Positions 57,829 to 64,000 of a stretch of 64,000 nucleotides of DNA are shown here, piece by piece (the first letter of the stretch is position 1; each line of letters opens with the position of its first letter). The stretch comes from Oscillospiraceae bacterium. Lineage in GTDB: Bacteria; Bacillota; Clostridia; Oscillospirales; Ruminococcaceae. A program made the position numbers and the translations under genes. Below the pieces are notes generated by a model. That model saw only the letters and a list, made by a program, of their open reading frames with translations, was not told where the DNA came from and did not search any database. Where the stretch lies: NCBI GenBank assembly GCA_025758045.1, contig CP107208.1, positions 3,095,019 through 3,159,018 on the forward strand, given 5' to 3'.

Positions 57829-58644
57829 TCACCTTCCTTTCCTGCGTACAGCACGCTTTCCTTTTCCCTTGGAATTTGCCTGTTTACGGGATTTTATTTC
57901 TTTTTTGTTACTGGACATCAGTAACAACAGCACCGCCCAGAGAACCATGATGCCAACCCCAATGACTGCCAGCAAAGGATTCGGGGCTGTGGTTGTTCCG
58001 GCATATCCACTCATGTCAAAGCCCACTAAAATCAGCGCAGCAGAAAACGGATAGATGCTGGCAAGGATACCGCCTTTGAAGAACAGCATGCTATATCCAA
58101 GGAAAAACGCCAGAATGGAACCTCCCAGATATGCCCCTCGGATCTGCCCAAAAATCAAGATCAGCGGCATACAGACCAAATAGGTCGTCAGAGCTGCCAA
58201 CACGATCTGTGTACCTCCATGAAAAAACACTTCCACTGTCAGTCCCGATAATCCAACCGTCAATCCAGTAATCAAGGTAACGCCAACGCTGTATATTCCC
58301 AGCAGGACTGCAAAAATCCCGACCCAAAAGAGCTTAGCTCCCAGCATTTTCGGCATGGAAACAGGAATTGTCATGATGTTTTTCAGCGTATCATGGGTGG
58401 ATTCTCTGTCAATCAGCCAGCTGCCAATCATCACCAGTGAAATCGGAAAAAACATCTGCGTATTGCCCCAGACAACATTCTCAAACAGAGTGGAAAAATC
58501 ATAGTTTGGATTTCGGTACTCCACCTCCACAATCAGCTGGCTCCCATATTGCACCAACGGACAGAGTGCAAGCGCCACCAGCCCCACCCAAAGTATTTGG
58601 CACCGGCGTAGCTTGAGCAATTCTGCTTTTAATAAATTCCACAT
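57829..58644 (-). CDS. ABC permease 2, module B (LanG type)
   Basis: 271 residues with six membrane helices. 'NLLKAELLKLRRCQILWVGL' and 'DRESTHDTLKNIMTIPVSMP' are typical of the lantibiotic-immunity ABC-2 permeases. The C-terminal tail is strongly basic. It is in one operon with the other permease (12 bases upstream). Confidence 0.87.
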   Translation of the reverse strand: MWNLLKAELLKLRRCQILWVGLVALALCPLVQYGSQLIVEVEYRNPNYDFSTLFENVVWGNTQMFFPISLVMIGSWLIDRESTHDTLKNIMTIPVSMPKMLGAKLFWVGIFAVLLGIYSVGVTLITGLTVGLSGLTVEVFFHGGTQIVLAALTTYLVCMPLILIFGQIRGAYLGGSILAFFLGYSMLFFKGGILASIYPFSAALILVGFDMSGYAGTTTAPNPLLAVIGVGIMVLWAVLLLLMSSNKKEIKSRKQANSKGKGKRAVRRKGR

Positions 58645-58656
58645 AATTACACCCCC

Positions 58657-59451
58657 TTAGATTTCCTGGCGCCGGTAAACCAACGCAATCAGCGCAAGAA
58701 ATACAACGGCTTCCACAACAATCACACCGAACACCTGAACACCATTCAGAAAATACGGACTGATCCGTTCCAACAAGTCTGCCAATTCCGCACTGGTCTG
58801 GCTTTGGTCATAAAATTGGAAGGTCCAGCGGAAAGCCAGCGGTCCCGGAAACAGGGTTCCGATATTCAAACCAAAAGGCTGTGTGAGGAACGCATCGCTC
58901 ATCGAAAGGATATAATTTGCAGTCGTATAGAAAAAGGTAATCACGACCGACACGATATAGTTTTTATTAAGAAGAACAACGAGCAGGATACATGGAAGTG
59001 CGCCTACCCACATAATCAGCCCTTCTTCTATCCCAACGCCAAACAAGGTCCAAAACCCAACTGGCTCCCAGCCCTGAAACAGCAAAACCGCAAGATTTAC
59101 CAATCCTCCAACTGCCATAAAGCCAACGGCAAACAATAGCAAAACCAGCATCTTGGACAGCACCAACTTGGTTCTGTTTATCGGTATGGTAACAAGGTTT
59201 TTTAGTGTGTCATTGTCCAGCTCCTCAAACAGCAGATTGGAAGCCAGTATCACAAGGAGCGGCATCAAAAGCAAATAAGCACTGAGCTGGAACAGGCTGG
59301 ACATCACTCCATTTACAGCATCCACATCAGTGTTTACATCTGCCAGAAAGAAAGCATAAGCCAATGGCATGAAAACAGAAAGCAGCAGAGAAATAAATAC
59401 CAAGGGCTTCCGTTTTAATTTCAAAAATTCGCATTTGATTAGTTTAAGCAA
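58657..59451 (-). CDS. ABC permease 1, module B (LanE type)
   Basis: 264 residues, six membrane helices. 'LIKCEFLKLKRKPLVFISLL' and 'LFEELDNDTLKNLVTIPINR' match the same family. It overlaps the ATPase gene by 8 bases. Permeases of module B are longer than those of module A (264/271 versus 232/245). Confidence 0.87.
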   Translation of the reverse strand: MLKLIKCEFLKLKRKPLVFISLLLSVFMPLAYAFFLADVNTDVDAVNGVMSSLFQLSAYLLLMPLLVILASNLLFEELDNDTLKNLVTIPINRTKLVLSKMLVLLLFAVGFMAVGGLVNLAVLLFQGWEPVGFWTLFGVGIEEGLIMWVGALPCILLVVLLNKNYIVSVVITFFYTTANYILSMSDAFLTQPFGLNIGTLFPGPLAFRWTFQFYDQSQTSAELADLLERISPYFLNGVQVFGVIVVEAVVFLALIALVYRRQEI

Positions 59452-60370
59452 TTCCTTCGCCCCCTGTCACACGCTTGAAGTAATCTTCAAGACTTTCTTC
59501 ACAAGTATACGCCTCTGATACCTCCAATCCGTTTTCTACAAAGGCAGTTACAATTTTCCCCACAGGCAGATCAAGGTTGTGCAGGCGCAGATTGTGGTCG
59601 TCCTGTATGGAAAAATGGTTTTCATGGAAATTGCGTTCCAAAATTCTTGCCGCCTGTGCAGTATCAGAGAGTGTAAACCGGATATGCTTACTGCTTTTTT
59701 GCTCCAGTTCAGCAAGGCTTTCTTCTTCCAGCAATGCGCCGTGGTCGATAATTCCAATATCGTCAGCCAGCAGGGAAATCTCCGAAAGAATGTGACTGGA
59801 AATCAAAATGGTTTTTCCTCTTGCGTCGCAAAGCTCCCGAATAAAGGAGCGTACTTCTGCAATACCGATAGGATCGAGACCGTTGATTGGTTCATCCAAA
59901 ATCAAAAGTTCTGGATCGTGCATAACGGCAAGGGCGATGGCAAGCCGCTGCTTCATACCAAGAGAATACTGAGAAAAGAGTTTTTTATCTTTGTAGGGAA
60001 GTCCTACCAAATCCAGAGCATCTTTGATGGCATGATTGTTTGGTACACCCCGCAGGGTAGCAAAGATACGCAGGTTCTCTGTGCCGGTCAGATTGGGATA
60101 AAAGCCGGGAGACTCAATCAGGCTACCGATACGGGGCAGCAACTTCTTTTCATTCCCCTGCAAAGATTTCCCCCAGATTTTGACCTCCCCGGAAGTCGGC
60201 TTCGTTAAGCCCAACAGCATTTTCATGGTAGTTGTTTTTCCGGCTCCGTTTCTGCCCAACAGACCATAAATTCTCCCACGCTTCACATGGATATTTAAGT
60301 CAGCCACACTCTTTTGCGAGCCATATTGCTTCGTCAGATTTTTTGTTTCAATGATGTAATTTGTATCCAT
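59444..60370 (-). CDS. ABC transporter ATP-binding protein, module B (LanF/BcrA type)
   Basis: 308 residues. Walker A GRNGAGKTT at 39-47, signature 'YSLGMKQRLAIALAV', Walker B 'LLILDEPINGLDP', H-loop 'ISSHILSEI'. It has the C-terminal extension of lantibiotic-immunity ATPases. ATG at 60370 follows AGGAGG. Four 11-bp direct repeats over its promoter suggest control by the module's response regulator. Confidence 0.93.
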   Translation of the reverse strand: MDTNYIIETKNLTKQYGSQKSVADLNIHVKRGRIYGLLGRNGAGKTTTMKMLLGLTKPTSGEVKIWGKSLQGNEKKLLPRIGSLIESPGFYPNLTGTENLRIFATLRGVPNNHAIKDALDLVGLPYKDKKLFSQYSLGMKQRLAIALAVMHDPELLILDEPINGLDPIGIAEVRSFIRELCDARGKTILISSHILSEISLLADDIGIIDHGALLEEESLAELEQKSSKHIRFTLSDTAQAARILERNFHENHFSIQDDHNLRLHNLDLPVGKIVTAFVENGLEVSEAYTCEESLEDYFKRVTGGEGIA

Positions 60371-60390
60371 ATTCAAAACCTCCTGTTCTG

Positions 60391-60450
60391 TAAGGTATTC
60401 TATCACGCCAACCTTGCATTAACCTTGCCGCAACCTTGCATTAACCTTGC
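60391..60450 (-). promoter_or_regulatory. ABC operon promoter with four 11-bp direct repeats
   Basis: AACCTTGC is found at 60410, 60421, 60432 and 60443, exactly 11 bp apart (minus strand GCAAGGTT). The minus-strand -10 TAGAAT lies at about 60396-60401, so the nearest repeats overlap the -35 region. This is the usual site architecture for a phosphorylated OmpR-type activator. Confidence 0.85.
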
Positions 60451-60505
60451 AATTTGAAATCCGGCAAAAATGACAAAGGTTCCCGCCATAAAGACGGGAA
60501 CCCGC

Positions 60506-61423
60506 TTAAATCTCCAAAGGAAAAAGCAACATAAATTCAGTTCCTTCTCCCGGAAAGCTTTCAACTGTTATGCTTCCACCCATCTTTTCTACAAGCTGAT
60601 GGACAATAGAAAGACCAAGTCCGCTTCCTTTTTCGGATCGTCCTTTATCACACTTATAAAGCCGTTCAAATATGTGTTTCAAATCGTCTTTCTCAATTCC
60701 TACTCCATTATCCGCCAGCAGCAGCTCCATGTTATTTTCCTTCTTTGACAGGACAATTTTGATTTTGTCTGCATGGCTGTGAGCGATTACATTTTGAATG
60801 AGATTGTTGACGATCCTCATATAGCTGTCCATATCCAATCTTACCCGGACAGGCTGTTCGGGAATATCAATGTCATAATCAACCTGTTTATCCTCAAAAA
60901 TCGGTATCCAGTCAATCAGGATATTTCTTGTCAGCTCTGCGGCCTCAACGCTCTGGATTTCCAAAGCAAACTCGTTAGAATTTAACTTGAACCAGTCAAA
61001 GAGCACATCAATATATTCTTTCAGATCATGGGCTTTCCGTCGGGCGGTTTCAATATAATCATCCCGGTCTTTTCCTGTGACCAGTCCTTTGTGTGCAGCG
61101 TCAAGATACCCAATCAAAGTGGTAAGGGGCGTTCGCACATCATGGGAAAGGCTCGTCATAAGCTGGCGGTTGGTTTCCTCTGTCTGCCGTACAGTTGAAA
61201 GTCTGCTTTCATAGGACACAACGATCTCATTGATTTCATAGGCAAGAGGTGCTGTCAGTTCATTTGTTGCAGACAGAATACGCCGGTTGCCATTTCCGTT
61301 TTTCACATCAACCAGCACATCGGTCATTTCTGCTATTTGTTTTTTTACGCGCCGAACGAGAACGATGGAAGTCAGCACAGCCAAAACAGCAATCACAATG
61401 GACAAGAAAACGATGATTTCCAT
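60506..61423 (-). CDS. sensor histidine kinase, module B
   Basis: 305 residues. One N-terminal membrane helix (about 3-23), H-box 'SLSHDVRTPL' with His94 (same position as in module A), N-box 'NNLIQNVIAHS', G-boxes 'DNGVGIEKDD' and 'GSGLGLSIV'. It has no extracytoplasmic sensor. It follows the regulator gene by 5 bases, unlike module A where the kinase gene is at the end. Confidence 0.92.
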   Translation of the reverse strand: MEIIVFLSIVIAVLAVLTSIVLVRRVKKQIAEMTDVLVDVKNGNGNRRILSATNELTAPLAYEINEIVVSYESRLSTVRQTEETNRQLMTSLSHDVRTPLTTLIGYLDAAHKGLVTGKDRDDYIETARRKAHDLKEYIDVLFDWFKLNSNEFALEIQSVEAAELTRNILIDWIPIFEDKQVDYDIDIPEQPVRVRLDMDSYMRIVNNLIQNVIAHSHADKIKIVLSKKENNMELLLADNGVGIEKDDLKHIFERLYKCDKGRSEKGSGLGLSIVHQLVEKMGGSITVESFPGEGTEFMLLFPLEI

Positions 61424-61428
61424 GCTGG

Positions 61429-62121
61429 CTACACCTCCTTATTAAACCGGTAGCCAATCCCTTTGACCGTTTGTATATATTTTGGGCTTGAAGGATTGAC
61501 TTCTAATTTTTTACGAAGCCGACTGATAATCGCCATAATGTTACTGTCGTCATAGAAATATTCTTCGCCCCAAACTTCCTCATAAATCTGCTGTTTTGTC
61601 AAAATTTTTCCTTGATGCTTTGCACAGTACAGGAGCAGATCAAATTCCTTTGGTGGAAGTTCAAAAGTGCCATTTTCCGTCGTAACAGAACGATTTTCAA
61701 GGTCAATTTGCAATCCATCAAAATCCAGTTTTTGCACAGCTCCGGCTTGATGATTAAAACGGGTGTAGCGGCGAATGAGGGACGCAATACGGGCAATCAG
61801 TTCGTCCATATCAAACGGTTTTGTCAGATAATCGTCCGCCCCGGCCCGTAAGCCCCGCACTTTAGAAATGCTGTCATTTTTGGATGTAAACATCAAAATC
61901 GGCAGGCTGTTCTCTTTACGGATTTCTTCCAGCGTTTCAAAGCCATCCATACCGGGCATCATCACATCCAGCACTACAAGCTGATACTCCTGCTCTTTTA
62001 ATTTCTGCAAGCCCTCTTTTCCGGTATTACAAAAATCAGCTTCTATGTTTTCTGCTTGTACGCTGCGTTTAATCAAAGCGCACAGTTCTCTGTCATCATC
62101 TATGATCAAAATTTTATTCAT
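61429..62121 (-). CDS. OmpR-family response regulator, module B
   Basis: 230 residues. Asp8-Asp10 acidic cluster, phospho-acceptor Asp52 in 'VVLDVMMPGMDG', 'LTKPFDM', and a winged helix ('LPPKEFDLLLYCAKHQGKIL', 'QTVKGIGYRF'). The start at 62121 overlaps the HTH gene by 8 bases. Likely binds the 11-bp repeats before the ABC operon. Confidence 0.93.
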   Translation of the reverse strand: MNKILIIDDDRELCALIKRSVQAENIEADFCNTGKEGLQKLKEQEYQLVVLDVMMPGMDGFETLEEIRKENSLPILMFTSKNDSISKVRGLRAGADDYLTKPFDMDELIARIASLIRRYTRFNHQAGAVQKLDFDGLQIDLENRSVTTENGTFELPPKEFDLLLYCAKHQGKILTKQQIYEEVWGEEYFYDDSNIMAIISRLRKKLEVNPSSPKYIQTVKGIGYRFNKEV

Positions 62122-62302
62122 GGCGCAGCTCCTTCCCTTGTCTTGTCCGCCCATCAATCGGCTTCTCCGCAGTTTTAGGGATCAGCCAAACACCGGCCAT
62201 TTTCACAGCGCCGGGGATACGCCCACCAGCACAATAATAATTTACCCTACGAGGTGTCACGCCCCACTTCTCGGCGGCCTCTTTTAATGTCATATAGTCC
62301 AT
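62114..62302 (-). CDS. small helix-turn-helix protein, head of module B
   Basis: 62 residues. 'YMTLKEAAEKWGVTPRRVNY' and 'GRIPGAVKMAGVWLIPKT' are nearly the same as the module A protein at 31967. The ribosome site GGAGGTG and the promoter layout are also shared. It probably co-operates with the regulator or represses the module (inference). Confidence 0.8.
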   Translation of the reverse strand: MDYMTLKEAAEKWGVTPRRVNYYCAGGRIPGAVKMAGVWLIPKTAEKPIDGRTRQGKELRHE

Positions 62303-62322
62303 TTCGCACCTCCACAGAGTAC

Positions 62323-62351
62323 ATTATAGTTCTCTTTCTCGAACAATGCAA
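62323..62351 (-). promoter_or_regulatory. promoter of defence module B
   Basis: TTGCAT (62346-62351), 17-bp spacer, TATAAT (62323-62328), minus strand. Confidence 0.85.
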
Positions 62352-62446
62352 GAAACGGAATGTGAATTATAAACTTCAACCAACCTGCATATAGCAACAT
62401 TCCACGGGCAAAGTATGAATTATACAATGTAACTGGGTGATGTTAT

Positions 62447-62815
62447 ATGGCGAAAGTTGAAGATTGTCCCGGTTTTGAAACCTTCGGCGCAGATGTCAAA
62501 GCCGCACGAGAGGCAAAGCGTCTGGCACGAAAAACATTGGCAGAAATGGTTGGGATTGAATGGCGGTATCTTGCAAACATTGAGAATCAAGGTGCGATTC
62601 CGAGCCTGCCTGTGATGATCCAGTTGATTAAGGTCTGCGGACTTCCCGTGGAACGGTATTTTAACCCGGAGATCATGCGGGAAGAAAGCGAACAGCGGCA
62701 ACGGGTCAGCCACAAGCTGAAGCTTTGCCCTGAAGAATACCTGCCGATTATCGAAGGTGCCATAGACGGGGCGCTCAAAATGGAACAGACTGCGAAGCAG
62801 AAGGAGGACGCATAA
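62447..62815 (+). CDS. XRE-family helix-turn-helix regulator
   Basis: 122 residues. Xre-type domain at about 13-72 ('ARKTLAEMVGIEWRYLANIE' carries the recognition helix), then a helical C-terminus ('CPEEYLPIIEGAIDGALKME'). Divergent from module B across a 144-bp gap. It may be an element-lifestyle regulator. Confidence 0.85.
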   Translation: MAKVEDCPGFETFGADVKAAREAKRLARKTLAEMVGIEWRYLANIENQGAIPSLPVMIQLIKVCGLPVERYFNPEIMREESEQRQRVSHKLKLCPEEYLPIIEGAIDGALKMEQTAKQKEDA

Positions 62816-62842
62816 TCGCGGCCTCCTTCTGGCGTTTCTGTA

Positions 62843-63142
62843 TCATGATTCCCTGCACTTTTCCAAAAGTTCCCGGCACCTCCGCTGGATTTCTCCGGTT
62901 TCTGTCACAGTCAGGTCACGGTCATTTCCGGTAATCTTATCTTCCAGAAAGTTGGCGTATGTACCCAACAAAGCGTTCCGTAAATCCTCCGGGGTTTTCT
63001 GTATTTCTGCGCTGTACCAGTCATTCCGGTGGGGTTCCCATGCCATCAATGTATAACCGTGGCTGGTCTGAACCACTTCATACAGAGGGTCATCATCCAG
63101 ATATGCCTGAAACACTTTCAAAACCTTTTCAAAGGTCAGCAT
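62843..63142 (-). CDS. conserved small protein of unknown function
   Basis: 99 residues, predicted alpha/beta ('FEKVLKVFQAYLDDDPLYEV', 'HGYTLMAWEPHRNDWYSA'). It resembles the hypothetical proteins encoded beside TnpV on clostridial elements; I cannot name a family. The start at 63142 follows GGGAGGTG with good spacing. Confidence 0.65.
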   Translation of the reverse strand: MLTFEKVLKVFQAYLDDDPLYEVVQTSHGYTLMAWEPHRNDWYSAEIQKTPEDLRNALLGTYANFLEDKITGNDRDLTVTETGEIQRRCRELLEKCRES

Positions 63143-63158
63143 TTCCCGCACCTCCCAT

Positions 63159-63518
63159 TCAGCTGCAAATCAGTTCCTTGATTAAAATTTCCTCAATCTG
63201 TGCCGTTAATATGTTCATCAGCCCCACCCAATGCATAGGGTCACAGGCTTTCAGTTCCTCAGTGACACCCGCAACCTCCATCATGTGAGGTAACATGGCG
63301 TCCATACGCTCCCGCGCCGCCCGGTCAATCTCTAACAGGTGCGGATACAGCTTCTCGCTCATCAGCAGTTGGTTGTAGAGAATGGGGCGATGTTCCTTCA
63401 GGTAGGATTTTCGCATCCTGCCGTACTTGCCGATAGAAGTTTCCGGCTGTTCAGAAAGCTTTAGGTTGGGTATATCATAATCTCCACAACGAATGTAAGT
63501 CAACTTACTCATATTCAT
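63159..63518 (-). CDS. TnpV family transposon-encoded protein
   Basis: 119 residues. 'YGRMRKSYLKEHRPILYNQL' and 'PHLLEIDRAARERMD' are diagnostic for TnpV, a small protein found downstream of large serine recombinases in Tn4451-type elements. Function unknown. It follows the recombinase gene by about 20 bases. Confidence 0.87.
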   Translation of the reverse strand: MNMSKLTYIRCGDYDIPNLKLSEQPETSIGKYGRMRKSYLKEHRPILYNQLLMSEKLYPHLLEIDRAARERMDAMLPHMMEVAGVTEELKACDPMHWVGLMNILTAQIEEILIKELICS

Positions 63519-63538
63519 GCTCCTTTGCTCCGTGATGA

Positions 63539-64000
63539 TTAGACTGCTGCGCTGGCTGCTATACTGCCTTTGCGCGGTTCTTCTTTTGGTAGCTGCCCGA
63601 TAGTAGAAAAAACACCTTTTTTCATATCCTCAGCCCGGATCAGGGCTTTCTTAGCGTCCATTTCCGCTTTTTTCTTCGCCTTGATTTTGTCCTCATATCG
63701 TTTTTGTGCGCCGCTGGCTTTCCGCTTCAAATAGTTCTGATGAAGCCTGTCCTTGCGTTCTTCTTTTTTCCGCAGTTCTTCCTGTTCCTCCGGGGTTAAA
63801 GGAACCGGCTGTAAGGATGGTGGGATATAGCGTCCTAAAAAATTGAAGTAGATTTCAATTTCCTGCGTGGTGTCCTGACTGCCTTTTCGGGCGCGTTCAT
63901 GGACAAGGATTTTCTCTACAAACTCGTTGAGCATGGTGTTTGTCAGCGTGTCAAAATTTTCGTACTTATCAATCAGGGCTATAAATTTCTCCGCTGATTT
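63539..64000 (-). CDS. large serine recombinase, C-terminal part (cut by window edge)
   Basis: The last 153 residues are present: 'FVEKILVHERARKGSQDTTQ' and 'IEIYFNFLGRYIP' form the DUF4368-type tail, followed by a Lys/Glu/Ala-rich helix ('KRYEDKIKAKKKAEMDAK'). The frame is open to the right edge. It is distinct from the recombinase at 46655 (longer basic tail). It is the probable recombinase of an outer or neighbouring element. Confidence 0.88.
   Translation of the reverse strand, partial: KSAEKFIALIDKYENFDTLTNTMLNEFVEKILVHERARKGSQDTTQEIEIYFNFLGRYIPPSLQPVPLTPEEQEELRKKEERKDRLHQNYLKRKASGAQKRYEDKIKAKKKAEMDAKKALIRAEDMKKGVFSTIGQLPKEEPRKGSIAASAAV

Larger units (their letters stand above)
29300..64000. 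mobile_element. composite integrative/conjugative and mobilizable region
   Basis: From about 29.3 kb to the right edge, base composition falls and the content becomes mobile: truncated integrase, IS110, a Tn1549/CTn-type conjugation module, two large serine recombinases, two relaxases, an oriT, replication genes, TnpV/TnpW and two defence-type ABC/two-component modules. The left border is drawn where the GC-rich PadR operon ends; no attachment site was found, so the exact edge is uncertain. It continues past 64 kb. Confidence 0.7.

Noticed and set aside
1..64000. CRISPR array
   Set aside because: No regularly spaced direct repeats of CRISPR size were seen; the 11-bp array at 60410 is a regulator site.

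Overview
The first ~29 kb read as the chromosome of a GC-rich, gut-type Clostridia. The closest fit is the Oscillospiraceae group around Faecalibacterium, Gemmiger and Subdoligranulum (inference from codon use, TraX/CarD/PadR gene types, a T-box leucine operon and GC-rich interspersed repeats; no 16S gene is present to confirm it). The last ~35 kb have lower GC and are a composite of integrative/conjugative and mobilizable elements with antimicrobial-peptide-type defence cargo.

Chromosomal part. 1-5.8 kb: purA (cut by the left edge), a DUF896 protein, a TraX-type membrane protein, a trigger-factor/FKBP-like lipoprotein, an sdpR-sdpI immunity pair without its toxin genes, a self-contained unit for a 32-residue peptide, and a CarD/CdnL regulator. 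5.9-7.1 kb: pepT. 7.3-18.0 kb: a surface-polysaccharide operon. CapE, CapF and CapG homologues should make UDP-N-acetyl-L-fucosamine, a WbuB-type transferase would use it, and a polyprenol-type GT2, an MBOAT/SGNH pair, a NeuD/PglD-like acetyltransferase and an acyltransferase-3 protein would decorate the glycan. A Wzy-like polymerase sits apart at 24.5 kb. 18.1-19.1 kb: PadR regulator plus membrane partner. 19.3-24.1 kb: leuACDB on the minus strand behind a T-box leader. 25.7 kb: guaB. 27.4-29.0 kb: a second PadR pair with an HAAS/DUF4097 protein. Three copies of a ~130-185 bp palindromic repeat lie in this part, and one 172-bp MITE with a 4-bp target duplication lies in the 5' leader of the polymerase gene.

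Mobile part. 29.3-31.3 kb: a GH36 alpha-galactosidase/raffinose-synthase-like gene at the island border. 31.5-31.8 kb: a scar built from pieces of a RepA-like, an integrase and a ParB-like gene. 32.0-36.2 kb: module A (small HTH protein, response regulator, ABC ATPase, two permeases, histidine kinase). 36.3-38.4 kb: an N-truncated tyrosine integrase and a 5'-truncated IS110 transposase. 38.7-39.9 kb: a DUF4143-type AAA ATPase. 40.1-46.6 kb: a conjugation module (DUF4366, DUF4315, NlpC/P60 hydrolase, VirB4, PrgI, VirB6-like, and the tail of maff2). Maff2 is interrupted by an insertion carrying a large serine recombinase, TnpW, a DnaC-like ATPase, a replisome-organizer protein and a relaxase that has become fused to a second replisome-organizer N-terminus. 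A RelB/YafQ toxin-antitoxin pair, a second (MobA/MobL) relaxase with a recognisable RSF1010-like oriT, DUF3847 and three sigma-like genes follow. 57.4-62.3 kb: module B, a second, oppositely oriented HTH-RR-HK-ABC module with an extra lipoprotein. 62.4-64 kb: an XRE regulator, TnpV and the C-terminus of a second large serine recombinase running off the right edge.

Modules A and B are both built like lantibiotic/antimicrobial-peptide immunity systems (LanFEG/CprABC plus two-component regulator). They begin with homologous small HTH genes and promoters, and end at the same 47-bp hairpin sequence in inverted orientation (36238-36284 and 57312-57358), so this pair looks like a repeatedly mobilised cargo cassette. 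No CRISPR array, rRNA or tRNA gene was seen.
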